Assembly: GCA_002914805.1 (NCBI GenBank)
Contig: JXTB01000016.1
Span: 342,530-406,529 of the forward strand
DNA: 64,000 bases
Source of the DNA: Parasponia andersonii
Lineage: Eukaryota > Streptophyta > Magnoliopsida > Rosales > Cannabaceae
Direction of reading: 5' to 3'
Every line of letters starts with the position of its first letter. Position 1 is the stretch's first letter. Under the pieces are notes generated by a model that searched no databases, was not told where the DNA came from, and saw only the letters and a program-made list of their open reading frames with translations. Positions 50,295 to 60,209 of this stretch are shown here, piece after piece. Both the position numbers and the translations under genes were made by a program.

Positions 50295-53200
50295 ATGGCG
50301 AATCGACTCCTCATACTTCTCGCATTCACAGCGCTCTTCCTCTTCTCCAACTCCGTTCTCTGCAAAGACTCAAAAGCCAAAGACGTTGTCAACGACAACG
50401 ACGACGACGACGACGACGAAGATCTGAGCTTCCTCGAAGAAGCCGACCCCAAAGGCGAAGCCGCGTCGCACAAATTCAATCCAGGACAGGACAAAGTCGA
50501 AGACCAGTACCACGAAGATGACGATGACTTCGGCAACTTCTCCGATTTCGACGACTCGGGGCTCGATCAGGACGCGTACAAGGAGCCGGAGGTGGATGAC
50601 AAGGACGTCGTCGTTTTGAAGGAGAGGAACTTCACCACTGTGATCGAGAACAACAAGTTCGTGNGGCTCTGGCGCCCGAGTACGCCGCGGCCGCCACGGA
50701 GCTCAAGGGCGAGAATGTGGTCCTGGCCAAGGTTGACGCCACGGAGGAGAACGAGTTGGCTCAGGAGTATGATGTTCAGGGCTTCCCCACGGTTTATTTC
50801 TTCGTTGATGGCGTTCACAAGCCTTACTCGGGTCAAAGGACCAAGTAAGTTTCAATTTTTTTTTAAAATTTAAATAAAATGTGGGAATTTGTTGATTTTC
50901 AGAGGTTATATGATTTTGATTCTTTCTTTCTTTCTTTTTTTTTTTTTTTGAAATTTATTTATGTGAAAAAAAATATTCAGAGAGGCCATTGTGACTTGGA
51001 TTAAGAAGAAGATTGGACCTGGAATTAACAACATAACCACAACGGAAGAGGCCGAAGGCATATTGAATTCTGAAGGGAAAGTTGTTTTGGGATTTTTGAA
51101 CTCTTTGGTGGTATGTGTTTGTTATCTAATTTTTTCTAATTTTTGTTAGAATGTTCTAGATTTGTAATTAGTCTATTTTTTCTCATTTGGATCTTGAAGA
51201 TGTTTTTTTTTTTTTTAAAAAAAAATTTTAAGATACACCTATTTGTCACCCTGGACTTGAACCCATGATCCCTCCCTCACATTCACACACCCGTAAGTCC
51301 CAGACCAAGAACCCATGATCCCTCGCTCACACTCACACACCCGTAAGTCCCAGACCAATTGAGTTAGCCCCAATTGGTGATCTTGAAGAATTTTATGTTG
51401 TAGAAATTTTTAAATAGATAACAGAGGTTGCAAGCTTAGATCACTATCATCACTTGGTCTTTGAAATAGGTTCTTTTTTTTTTATTATTTTTTGAATCGC
51501 GTAAGGTGATTAATTTCGGAAATTACGTATGTTGTGTTGATATTCGTACTGGATAATACTAGAGTCCAAATTTGACAACTGATGTGGCAGTTGATTTGTC
51601 ACTAAATGATATTAATGTCACTTTTTAATTGCATTAGCTAACTCAGCTGTACAATGCAATTAACTGATGGCAACTTAGTCGATAAAAGTTGGATTAGAGT
51701 TGATATATGTAGTAACACTCATTTGTGTATAATCAACTATGTAGGTTTTGATAGACTAATACTAGTACTACCATGGGCACAAACTTCTTCATCGAGTTTT
51801 GGATACCAAATGATGTGACGGTTGATTTATCAAATTTCAATTAATTGGTTAAATACGTCACATGCATAACTAAATTTAATGTTATTTACCAACTTTATTC
51901 GTATAAATCAATTGCCACTTCAATTGGTATCTAAAATTTGATAAACAACTTGGTGTCTACATTACTGTTCATTTTGGAGTGGAGAGACGATATTCCGTGT
52001 TTCTGGTCAAATGTTACTACAAGATACTGCAGGCTATGTGATTACATGAGTTATGCCTAATGATTACATGATTTGTTCTGACGTGCCCTTTTTTACCAGG
52101 GCTCAGAGAGTGATGAACTTGCTGCTGCATCAAGACTTGAAGATGATGTGAACTTTTACCAAACAGTGAATCCTGATGTTGCGAAGCTTTTCCACATTGA
52201 TCCTGAAGTTAAACGCCCTGCCTTGGTCCTTATAAAGAAGGAGCCTGAAAAATTAAGTCACTTTGGTTAGTTATTTTCTATATATATATATATATATTTA
52301 TATTTTTCAAATTGATTTCAAAGGAGAATATAAACTGCTTGTGACTCGGAAGAAAAGGAGGGGCATTATTTTATATTGTTTCTTATTCTGCAGATGGTAA
52401 ATTCGATAAGTCTTCCATAGTCGAGTTTGTCTTTGCCAATAAGCTTCCACTGGTTACTGTTTTCACAAGAGAAAATGCTCCTGCAATTTTTGAAAGTACA
52501 ATAAAGAAACAGGTAGAATTGGCCTCTGATTTCATGTTCCAACCTTGAATTTTGGTATATTTCTGTTTTATGCTCTACATGTATGCAATATTACATATGT
52601 ATATGTAGATACATAAACGGAAAAGTTAGCAGTTGGAGATTTATTTACTTATATGACATTTTGTGTACTCAGTTGCTGCTGTTCGCTTCTTCAAACAATT
52701 CAAAGAAGGTTGTACCAATTTTCCAAGATGCAGCGAAGTCTTTCAAGGGAAAGGTATGACCTGTAACTTTTAAGTGCTATTAACCTTATTTATTTATTTA
52801 TTTTTTTGAAAGAAAGAAATAAATAAGAAGCTTCAATTAGTGAGCGCACTGGATATAGTTTATTGTAAGGTTATTTCCTGAAGAATGAGCACCAATTTAG
52901 AGTCATAATAACTTTTCCTTTATATAGTTGTTTGTTAATTATGGTTTGCACACGAGTTACACGAATCGGTATTGGCTGCTGAGAATGCAGTTTGATGAAG
53001 ATCGAAAGATTAAATATTAAGTTACTATTGGCCAGTTATTCATATTTAATTTTTCTTATTACTTGTAGCTTATCTTTGTTTACGTTGAAACGGATAATGA
53101 AGATGTTGGAAAGCCAGTCTCAGAATATTTTGGTGTTAGTGGTGATGCTCCAACGGTAAACTTTTGTTCTCTTATGTTCACCTTTTCTCGTTCTAAGTTA

Positions 53201-54475
53201 TATATCTCAGGTTTTAGTGTTAATGTCTAGAAATTGACTGTGGACTGCAATCTACATCTTGCTCCTTGCAGGTTCTTGCCTACACTGGAAATGATGATGC
53301 CAAGAAATTTGTGCTTGATAAAGAAGTGACCTTGGATAGTGTTAAGGTTGAAATTCTTTCTCTCTTTTGCTGTCTCATTTCCTTTAGGTCTGTATCGCTT
53401 GGAAAAATACCTGGGTACTTGTTCCATTTGATTAGTTTTCATGATGCACAACAATAGCTGAACTGAATTTGAAATTCCTCAGGCTTTTGGAGAGGATTTC
53501 TTGGAAGACAAGCTAAAACCTTTCTTTAAGTCAGATCCAATTCCTGAAACTGTAAGTTCTTCCCCCCCTCACTAATGAGTTAGTTTCATTGTACTGGCCA
53601 TTTTAGCCTCCCACATCTTCTATATGTTTTAACTTTTTATGGTTTAATTGACACAGAATGACGGTGATGTGAAAATAGTAGTTGGAAATAATTTTGATGA
53701 AATTGTTCTAGATGAGTCAAAGGATGTTCTTCTTGAGGTAAGAAATAATAAATAAACCAGTTAAATGTCTACTTGTTTTTGTAAGAGGCTCCACTAATTT
53801 ATGTTCCTAATCCAGATTTATGCACCTTGGTGCGGTCATTGCCAAGCTCTGGAGCCAACATACAACAAGCTTGCAAAACATCTACGCGGAATTGAGTCTA
53901 TTGTTATAGCTAAGATGGACGGAACCACAAATGAGCACCCTAGGGCAAAGGTAATCGCAAAATTATATATGGCAAATTCATGGTTGACACATGCCAACTT
54001 TGTATGAACATGAGACATCTATTATGCTTGTGATTAATTTATTTAATGAATGGGGATTTATATAGCTATCCATTTCATTAATGGGTTTTGGAATGAAATT
54101 TTGATTGTTTGGTAGAAGCATAGACTTTGTAATGATTAGCTTTCTTGATTTTTCCAGTCTGATGGGTTTCCAACACTTCTCTTCTTCCCTGCTGGCAACA
54201 AGAGCTTCGATCCTGTAAGTGGCAATTCAATAATGTTGTAGTTATGTATCTTATTCCTCTTTGCAAGGCATGTGTTGAATATCTTGTTTACTTGGTCTTT
54301 GCAGATAACTGTAGACACTGATCGTACTGTAGTGGCATTCTACAAGTTTCTCAAGAAAAATGCATCGATCCCTTTCAAGCTCCAGAAACCGGCTTCACCT
54401 CCAAAATCTGAGAGTACTGATGCAAAAGAGACCCCAAAGAGCAGCACCCCCAACGATCTCAAAGATGAGTTGTGA
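50295..54475 (+). CDS. PDIL1: Protein disulfide isomerase (PDIL1-3/1-4 type), 12 exons
   Basis: This ER-lumen enzyme forms and reshuffles disulfides in secretory proteins. Exons: 50295-50844, 50981-51110, 52100-52265, 52394-52512, 52673-52753, 53069-53155, 53272-53346, 53483-53551, 53657-53737, 53816-53950, 54158-54214 and 54305-54475. All are GT-AG with matching phases. A signal peptide ([20 protein letters not shown]) precedes an acidic stretch typical of the PDIL1-3/1-4 branch, the first thioredoxin domain, two redox-inactive domains, and a last thioredoxin domain with APWCGHC in exon 10. The protein ends with the KDEL retrieval signal. In exon 1 a single N at 50664 replaces the first active site. 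The frame reads ...NNKFV before it and resumes as [16 protein letters not shown] after it in another frame, so about 13 codons are missing from the assembly rather than from the gene. The host gene is otherwise intact. Confidence 0.95.
50664..50664. other. Assembly gap (single N) inside PDI exon 1
   Basis: Coding sequence on the two sides is collinear with a PDI thioredoxin domain, but the segment expected to carry the (V)EFYAPWCxxC site is absent and the frame changes across the N. That is the signature of a collapsed GC-rich gap. Confidence 0.85.
51230..51376 (-). mobile_element. SINE-like element in PDI intron 2 with an internal 50-bp duplication
   Basis: On the minus strand an A-box-like GGGGCTAACTCAATTGGTC (near 51353-51372) precedes a B-box-like GGGTTCAAGTCCAGGG (near 51250-51263). 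The 50-bp unit between them occurs twice in tandem (51259-51308 and 51309-51358) with two differences. The A/T-rich stretch 51205-51232 could be its tail. Confidence 0.6.
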
Positions 54476-54725
54476 GAAGTTTAATTTTTTATTATGAAGT
54501 CCTTTTTGTGTTCTCTGTATGGTAGAAAAGGAATAGTTATTGATAGATGAGGGGAGATAGTGTCTGACAGATTAGAAAGGGATAAAGCAACTACCCCTTC
54601 CTGGTGAAAAAAAAAAAGAGAGGAAAAACACCATAAGTAAAGGAAGCAGGCAAATGGGAGGTATATTTACGCATTAACTTTCTGAGTTTTTTTTAATCTT
54701 TGTAAGAGATTTCTTCTGAAGACTT

Positions 54726-54731
54726 AATAAA
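54726..54731 (+). promoter_or_regulatory. AATAAA polyadenylation signal of the PDI gene
   Basis: A canonical AATAAA lies about 250 bp after the PDI stop codon, followed by T-rich DNA, in the normal range for a plant 3' UTR. Confidence 0.6.
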
Positions 54732-56584
54732 AGTCTCCTTTCTACCTCTTTATTCCTTTAAGTATTTACTTGGCTTTTATTTGTTCTACGAGGGAATTAT
54801 TTTGTATTTTTTACTGTTTAATATGTCAAAGTTGATGGCATATGTTCATAACTTGTACCAGGCTATTATACCTGGAAAATTAGGACTTGTTGAGTGGGAA
54901 AGTATTGAATATTTGGAGTTGAAATCTTCAGAGAGGGAAATTTGACGAACTTAAATACATGGACTTTGTCCAAGGAAATGGGATGATTTTAACAAGGTTG
55001 TTTCATAGTGTATTATTGTAGTATTTAGAGCATTGTGTTTCCTGATGGATTAATGTTGTTAGAATCTGGCTCTTATCCAATGTAAAACTATGAATGAACC
55101 TAGACAATTTACATGTTTAGTACAAGAACTTTTATTGCCCTCAGACAAGGCTTAGGTGCAACTCCACTTTTATGTTGGTTATAAAGGTTTTAGGGTGGTG
55201 TACCTACATAATCCCGAGTGAATTTTGTCTACTGCTGATTCTTATCGGAGTGGATTGTTCTTCAATTTCATTGGTTATGTGGATTCTACTATTTAGTTTC
55301 ACATTTCAATTATATAACAAATTATGGCGAAAATCCATATTATGGTGTAATCTATATAAGAGGTAGTGAAGGTCATATACTCCGGTTACTTGGGAAGTCC
55401 TAGTTCAAATGCACGACTTTTCCACCTTGCCAAACTATTTTCTACTTTTTGCTAGCAGAACTAAAAAAAAAAATGAAAATTCAGAGAGAAATGGGGCAAG
55501 GGGTTAATTTGGTAAAACTGGAGGAGATTTTAGTTCTCACAAACAAAATGCTAGTTTCTTTTATGGTAAGAAAAAGAAATGGTCTATAACCATCTTTTTT
55601 GTTGTTTTTTACACTATGACATATTAGCTGTTCCTCAACTCTGGGCCAAGGGACACAAATAAATGAATAGTGGCAAGTTTTTATGTATTTTTCCTAAATT
55701 TTATTTTGGGAGAACCTTAATTTATTGTTATTTGTTGATTAATTAATACAGATAATCTAACGCGAATTTTGATTAATTAGTTTAAAGAGAAAGCTGTTCA
55801 TGTGACGTGATTTAGAATCCACTAAAACTTGTTTCCCTCGTTTTTGTAGAAATCTAGCAACACTTGGAACTTTTTTTGTTCTTTTCCCCCTAAAGACAGT
55901 GTTTAGAATTGCATTGTCACATAAAATTTATTGAAACATCGACACTTGAAAAAGGTTTTTATTATTTGGTCATATGTTAAACAGTTTTAGAAATTTGAAT
56001 ACCAATACTTGTCTCATTAATGTTTTAGCGTAAATGATTTCTTAATTGCCAGACAATGGACCGCACCCTTTTAAAATCCCTATGATAGATAAGAAAATAA
56101 CTTCAATCATTTATTGGATTTTCTTTCTTCGTCAACTTATCACATTATATTCTCCATATATTTAATATAGCATTGCATACTCAACGCTGTAAAGTAAGGG
56201 AAACTTGTCATATGTAACTGTATGTGTAAGGAAGATCATACTAGCTACGAACCTTTCCACACCGACAATCCATATACACCATAAAAAGGATTTTTTTTTT
56301 TTTTTCCTTTTCCCCTTTTTTAGCACGCATTTTATAAAGTGAATGACAATCAAAATTGTGAGAAAAATAATTTTTACTTTGTTAATTATCACTCGGCAGC
56401 CATATTTCTCATTTGGAATTGTTTTGGATGGAAACAACAAATAAAAAAGGGACTTTTTTTATTTAAAAAAAGAGTGGTATAAATTAGGGCGAAAAAAAAA
56501 ACAATTTTTATAAATACTTAGTTGGTTTAGTAAGTGGTTTTGGTCTAAGTTTTTCTAACAAATAAGAGCATGCGTTGATAATAA

Positions 56585-56715
56585 GTCAATGGGGCTAGTT
56601 CAATAGTTATGAATTTAAAGAGGTTAGAAGTTCAAGTATTAATAGAGTGTGTATTATTTTTTTTTTAAATTTATAATAAATGTTGATATTAATTAAATCT
56701 CTTTTTTTTTTTTTT
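56585..56715 (+). mobile_element. Degenerate SINE-like remnant
   Basis: GGGGCTAGTTCAATAGTT (A-box-like) and GGTTAGAAGTTCAAGTATT (B-box-like) are about 30 bp apart. A T-rich end follows at 56650-56715. It resembles the element in PDI intron 2 in its A-box (GGGGCTAACTCAATTGG), so both may belong to one family. Confidence 0.45.
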
Positions 56716-57396
56716 AAATAGAGCATGGATTAATAAAATGTGGTAAGTCTATGATTTGTTACTTTGTCTAGCACGTCAAACACGAGATGAAATTAAAAAA
56801 TGCATTGTGCCATACATGATTTTAAAACACTTGTTTACCTAATTTAAACAGGCCATTCGGCATGGTACATAACGTTTCACGTCCATGAGATGATGTTTAC
56901 ATTCGAAAGGCAATGACTACAATATATTTCAATTTTCAAACTCATTTTGTTGGTAAACAAAATTTTTGTGTTTAAACAAATGGGTTTAAAATGGTATTAA
57001 ATGATCTTTTCTTGAATAAGGAATTCGATTTAACTGCCGAAAAAAAAAATCTTAAAGTTGAAATTCAGATGATCTGTAATTTAAATCCTAATTTAGATTC
57101 TACAAAATAATTCTATGAGATTAAAAATTTTTAAAAATTAATACATTAGATGGATCTTTTAAATAATTTTAATAAGTAAAAAATTATAATACTTTCGCTA
57201 TAAAAAAATTATAATATCTTCATAATTAAGGATAATTAAAGAGAATAATAAGAACTAATCTAATTCTAGAATATATTATTATATTTTTGTTATTAAAATT
57301 GATCAAAAAATTAGTTTAAAATATCAATTTTTATAATTTTTTAATTTCAAAATTTTATTTTATAAAAGCTAAATCTCGTATTTGAAATACCGAATA

Positions 57397-57399
<3 letters not shown>

Positions 57400-57427
<28 letters not shown>
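57400..57427. repeat. (TA)n microsatellite
   Basis: This is an uninterrupted TA run of about 28 bp in non-coding DNA. Confidence 0.85.
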
Positions 57428-57791
57428 CATGATATATATTTTTTATTTTGCAGTTCACCCGATTTAAGTTATTTACGTCTTGACTAGTAAATGTAATCTT
57501 TTTATAGTAATTACCATAAAATTAATTGGGTAAAACAAGCCACATAACAGAAAATTCATTTGAAAAAGGAAGGAAATGATCTCCTTCCATTACTTGCGTG
57601 TATAGCAAAATTGCCTTCTAAATACATATCACTTAAGAAAAGTGTATTAAATACATACAATTAAAAAAAAAGGGAGCTAATAACGTCAATTCCTTTCATG
57701 GTAAATAAAAAATATTTCATACTTTTATTTCCTTCTAAATAAATAAATAAATCAATCCACCCAAACACGTTTCTTTTCTTCCTGTTTCTTC

Positions 57792-57798
57792 TATAAAT
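57792..57798 (+). promoter_or_regulatory. TATA box of the AGP-like gene
   Basis: TATAAAT lies about 390 bp before the ATG. It would give a long CT-rich leader (several TTC repeats at 57868-57890 and 58100-58128), a type common in strongly expressed plant genes. Confidence 0.5.
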
Positions 57799-58180
57799 TC
57801 CAAATACACGTAACCGATTCATAAATTTCATACCTCGTCTTACCTTACCAAAAAAAAAACTTCCGGATTCTTCTTCTTCTTCTTCCCCTCCTTATCCCCA
57901 AAATTCTCATATCATTTCATTTCGTTTCCGGTGCGTGCGGAACACGCGCTCTCCTTTCCGTTGCCGTGAATCTAGCTAAGCTAAGGTCTCGCTCACTCAC
58001 GCATCCCGAGATCTCCTCGCTTTTTCAAGTTTCAACTCCTTCTTTCTCCTCAGATTCATTCACTTACAGATCTCTCTCTCTAACTTTTCTCAAAACCTCT
58101 TCTTCTTCTTCTTCTTCTTCTTCTTCCCGAAACTCCAAATCCAGATCTACATTTCTCTCAGCCCCTTCAAGCTTTCAACA

Positions 58181-58711
58181 ATGGCGTTCAACCGACAAAT
58201 CGACCTCCTCTGGGCCGCGCTTCTTCTGCTCACCGTCGTCGTCGCATTCGCCGCCCCGGAGATCTCGCCCGGCCCCGCGCATCAGCCCGCCGCGGACTCC
58301 CCCAATGTCGGCGCTCCTGCTTCTGCTCCGTCTATTGCTCTTGCTCCAGTGACCAATTCCCCGACCTCGTCGCCGCCAGCTCCTCCGCCGGAGATTCGCG
58401 CCCCAGCTTCGGCTCCCGGTTCTTCTCCCGCGTCTTCTCCTTCGCCGCCTGTTGATTCGGATGAGGAATCGCCGGTCCCGGCTCCATCGCCATCGCAGAT
58501 CAGCGACATTAGCCACAAGGACACCAACGACAGAGGCGAACCAGAGGAGGAGGAGGAGTCAGGGATGAATGGAGGCAAGAAAGCAGGGATCGCGGTTGGA
58601 GTGATCGCAGCGGCGAGTTTGGTTGGACTGGGAGGGTTCATCTACAAGAAGCGCCAGGATAACATTCGCCGATCTCAGTACGGCTACGCTGCTAGGAGAG
58701 AGATGCTCTGA
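58181..58711 (+). CDS. Arabinogalactan-like proline-rich membrane protein, 176 aa
   Basis: This is an intronless frame with an ATG in a good plant context (CAACAATGGCG). A signal peptide (residues 1-25, hydrophobic LLWAALLLLTVVVAFA) is followed by about 90 residues rich in Ala, Pro, Ser and Thr. Scattered AP, SP, TP and PA dipeptides there (GAPASAPSIALAPV, SSPPAPPPEIRAPASAPGSS) are the usual sites of proline hydroxylation and arabinogalactan attachment. An acidic linker (EEEEE) then leads to one membrane helix (KAGIAVGVIAAASLVGLGGFIY) and a basic tail ending AARREML. Most classical AGPs carry a GPI signal; here the charged tail after the helix argues for a true transmembrane form. The protein should sit in the plasma membrane with the glycosylated part facing the wall. 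The function is not known. Confidence 0.88.
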   Translation: MAFNRQIDLLWAALLLLTVVVAFAAPEISPGPAHQPAADSPNVGAPASAPSIALAPVTNSPTSSPPAPPPEIRAPASAPGSSPASSPSPPVDSDEESPVPAPSPSQISDISHKDTNDRGEPEEEEESGMNGGKKAGIAVGVIAAASLVGLGGFIYKKRQDNIRRSQYGYAARREML

Positions 58712-58744
58712 AGTAGGAACCCAAACGAATCGAAGGTTACTGGA

Positions 58745-59152
58745 ACGTTGATGTCGTCGTTTTTCTTTTTTCTTTATCGTTTCTTTTCTTTTCTTTTCTT
58801 TTCCTTTTTTTTTTTAAAAAAAAAATCATAATATTCTGGAGGTGATTGATTTGATTCAATTCGATTCTTGATTCTTGATTTTTGTTGCATTGAGATATAT
58901 AGATCATGATATTCTAATGGAGATTTTAGAGTTTATTTATTTATTTATTTATTTGCAAGCTACGTTGATGTCGTCGTTTTTCTTTTTTCTTTATCGTTTC
59001 TTTTCTTTTCTTTTCTTTTCCTTTTTTTTTTTAAAAAAAAAATCATAATATTCTGGAGGTGATTGATTTGATTCAATTCGATTCTTGATTCTTGATTTTT
59101 GTTGCATTGAGATATATAGATCATGATATTCTAATGGAGATTTTAGAGTTTA
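58745..59152. repeat. Exact 191-bp direct repeat downstream of the AGP-like gene
   Basis: Bases 58745-58935 and 58962-59152 appear identical, including an 11-T/10-A run, and are separated by 26 bp of TTTA repeats. The first copy starts 34 bp after the stop codon, so it lies in the probable 3' UTR. Identity implies very recent duplication or an assembly error. Confidence 0.9.
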
Positions 59153-60209
59153 GTCAGTGAATCAGTGCATAGTGATGATGATGATATGATGATGTCATGT
59201 ATTGTTAATACTACTAGAATAATATTGAATTTTTTTTAGAGATTTAATTATATATGATTTTGCTTTTCTTTTCTTTTTTAATTTTGTTTTTGATGGATTT
59301 GATTGGATCTGCTTATGCTTATTAATCTCAATATGTGGTTAATGATTTTCATGTTTCAATTCAGGCCATATTATTCATCACTTTTTTTTTTTCCGAAAAT
59401 AAAAAATAAAAAATCGGGCCATAACCCATAATGTTTCTTGATTCAACTTTTATTTTTCTTTATTTGGTTATTTTTGTTGCTTTTGCCAAAAGAAAAAAAG
59501 AAGGTAGCTGAAATAAAATGCAGTCAAATGTTCCCTTCAATAGTGGACTGCTTGTTGCGTTGACCGTAATAAAGCAATTTTATATGTGAAATTAAATACT
59601 GAACAGAGTGTGTAACTCAATTGTTTATGACTTTTTTAGTTCTTTTCATTTAATGAAATCTTTCTATTAATTTATAACCATCTACGTTTGAATTTAAATG
59701 CACCTTTATTTTTTTTTCATTATAGAATTCTGCACCCGGGATTTATAATCTTATTTTGGAAATGATGTTTTTTTTTTTAAAATTCGTCCTTCGCATAACT
59801 TAGGTTAGTAGGTTATTAGATTTACTCTTTTCATTGTCATTGTTTTTTGAAATTGAAGGTCCACTAATATTGGACCCGATCAATTCTTAGTGAAAAAAAA
59901 AAAATCTAAAAGAAAAAAGAAGTTAAATTCACATACAATCTAAAAGAAAACTTTATTTTTTATTTTTTTCTAATTTTTATTTTTGGGTAGTGGATGAATG
60001 AAACTTTGATTGTTTTCCTTTCGGCTGAACGGCAAGCTTAGAAATTTGTCATCTCTTAATGAGACCCGGCAAGCGAGTAGTGTTATGTGAAGTGCGAATT
60101 ATGATTCAACTGAAATATGTTGCGCAACAAGTGCAATTCACCTACTCGAGTCAACAAGCCTACTGATAAAATGAATCAACGGAGGACAAATAATTCCTTG
60201 TTTTTTTTT
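59153..60209. other. Spacer before the satellite array
   Basis: It is T-rich and non-coding, and nothing is recognised. The last 200 bp, including GAGACCCGGCAAGCGAGTAG, are less AT-rich and may be the worn flank of an element that carried the array. Confidence 0.45.

Larger units (their letters stand above)
54732..57791. other. Spacer between the PDI and AGP-like genes
   Basis: It is AT-rich with no gene seen. It contains a SINE-like remnant near 56585-56715, a long TA run at 57400-57427 and several poly-T runs (56289-56304, 56706-56715). Confidence 0.5.

Noticed and set aside
49380-51376. Possible tRNA genes
   Set aside because: A- and B-box-like words are present, but there is no acceptor stem or anticodon arm. 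They fit SINEs better.
55340-55460. B-box-like AGTCCTAGTTCAAATGC downstream of the PDI gene
   Set aside because: No convincing A-box pairs with it, so it is left as unassigned spacer.
57966-58352. Serine-rich frame overlapping the AGP-like gene start
   Set aside because: It starts at GTG, is built of TTC repeats in the leader, and continues in another frame of the AGP coding region, so it is a shadow.
58175-58641. Minus-strand Arg- and Gly-rich frames opposite the AGP-like gene
   Set aside because: They are complements of the biased Pro/Ala/Ser codons and have no independent support.
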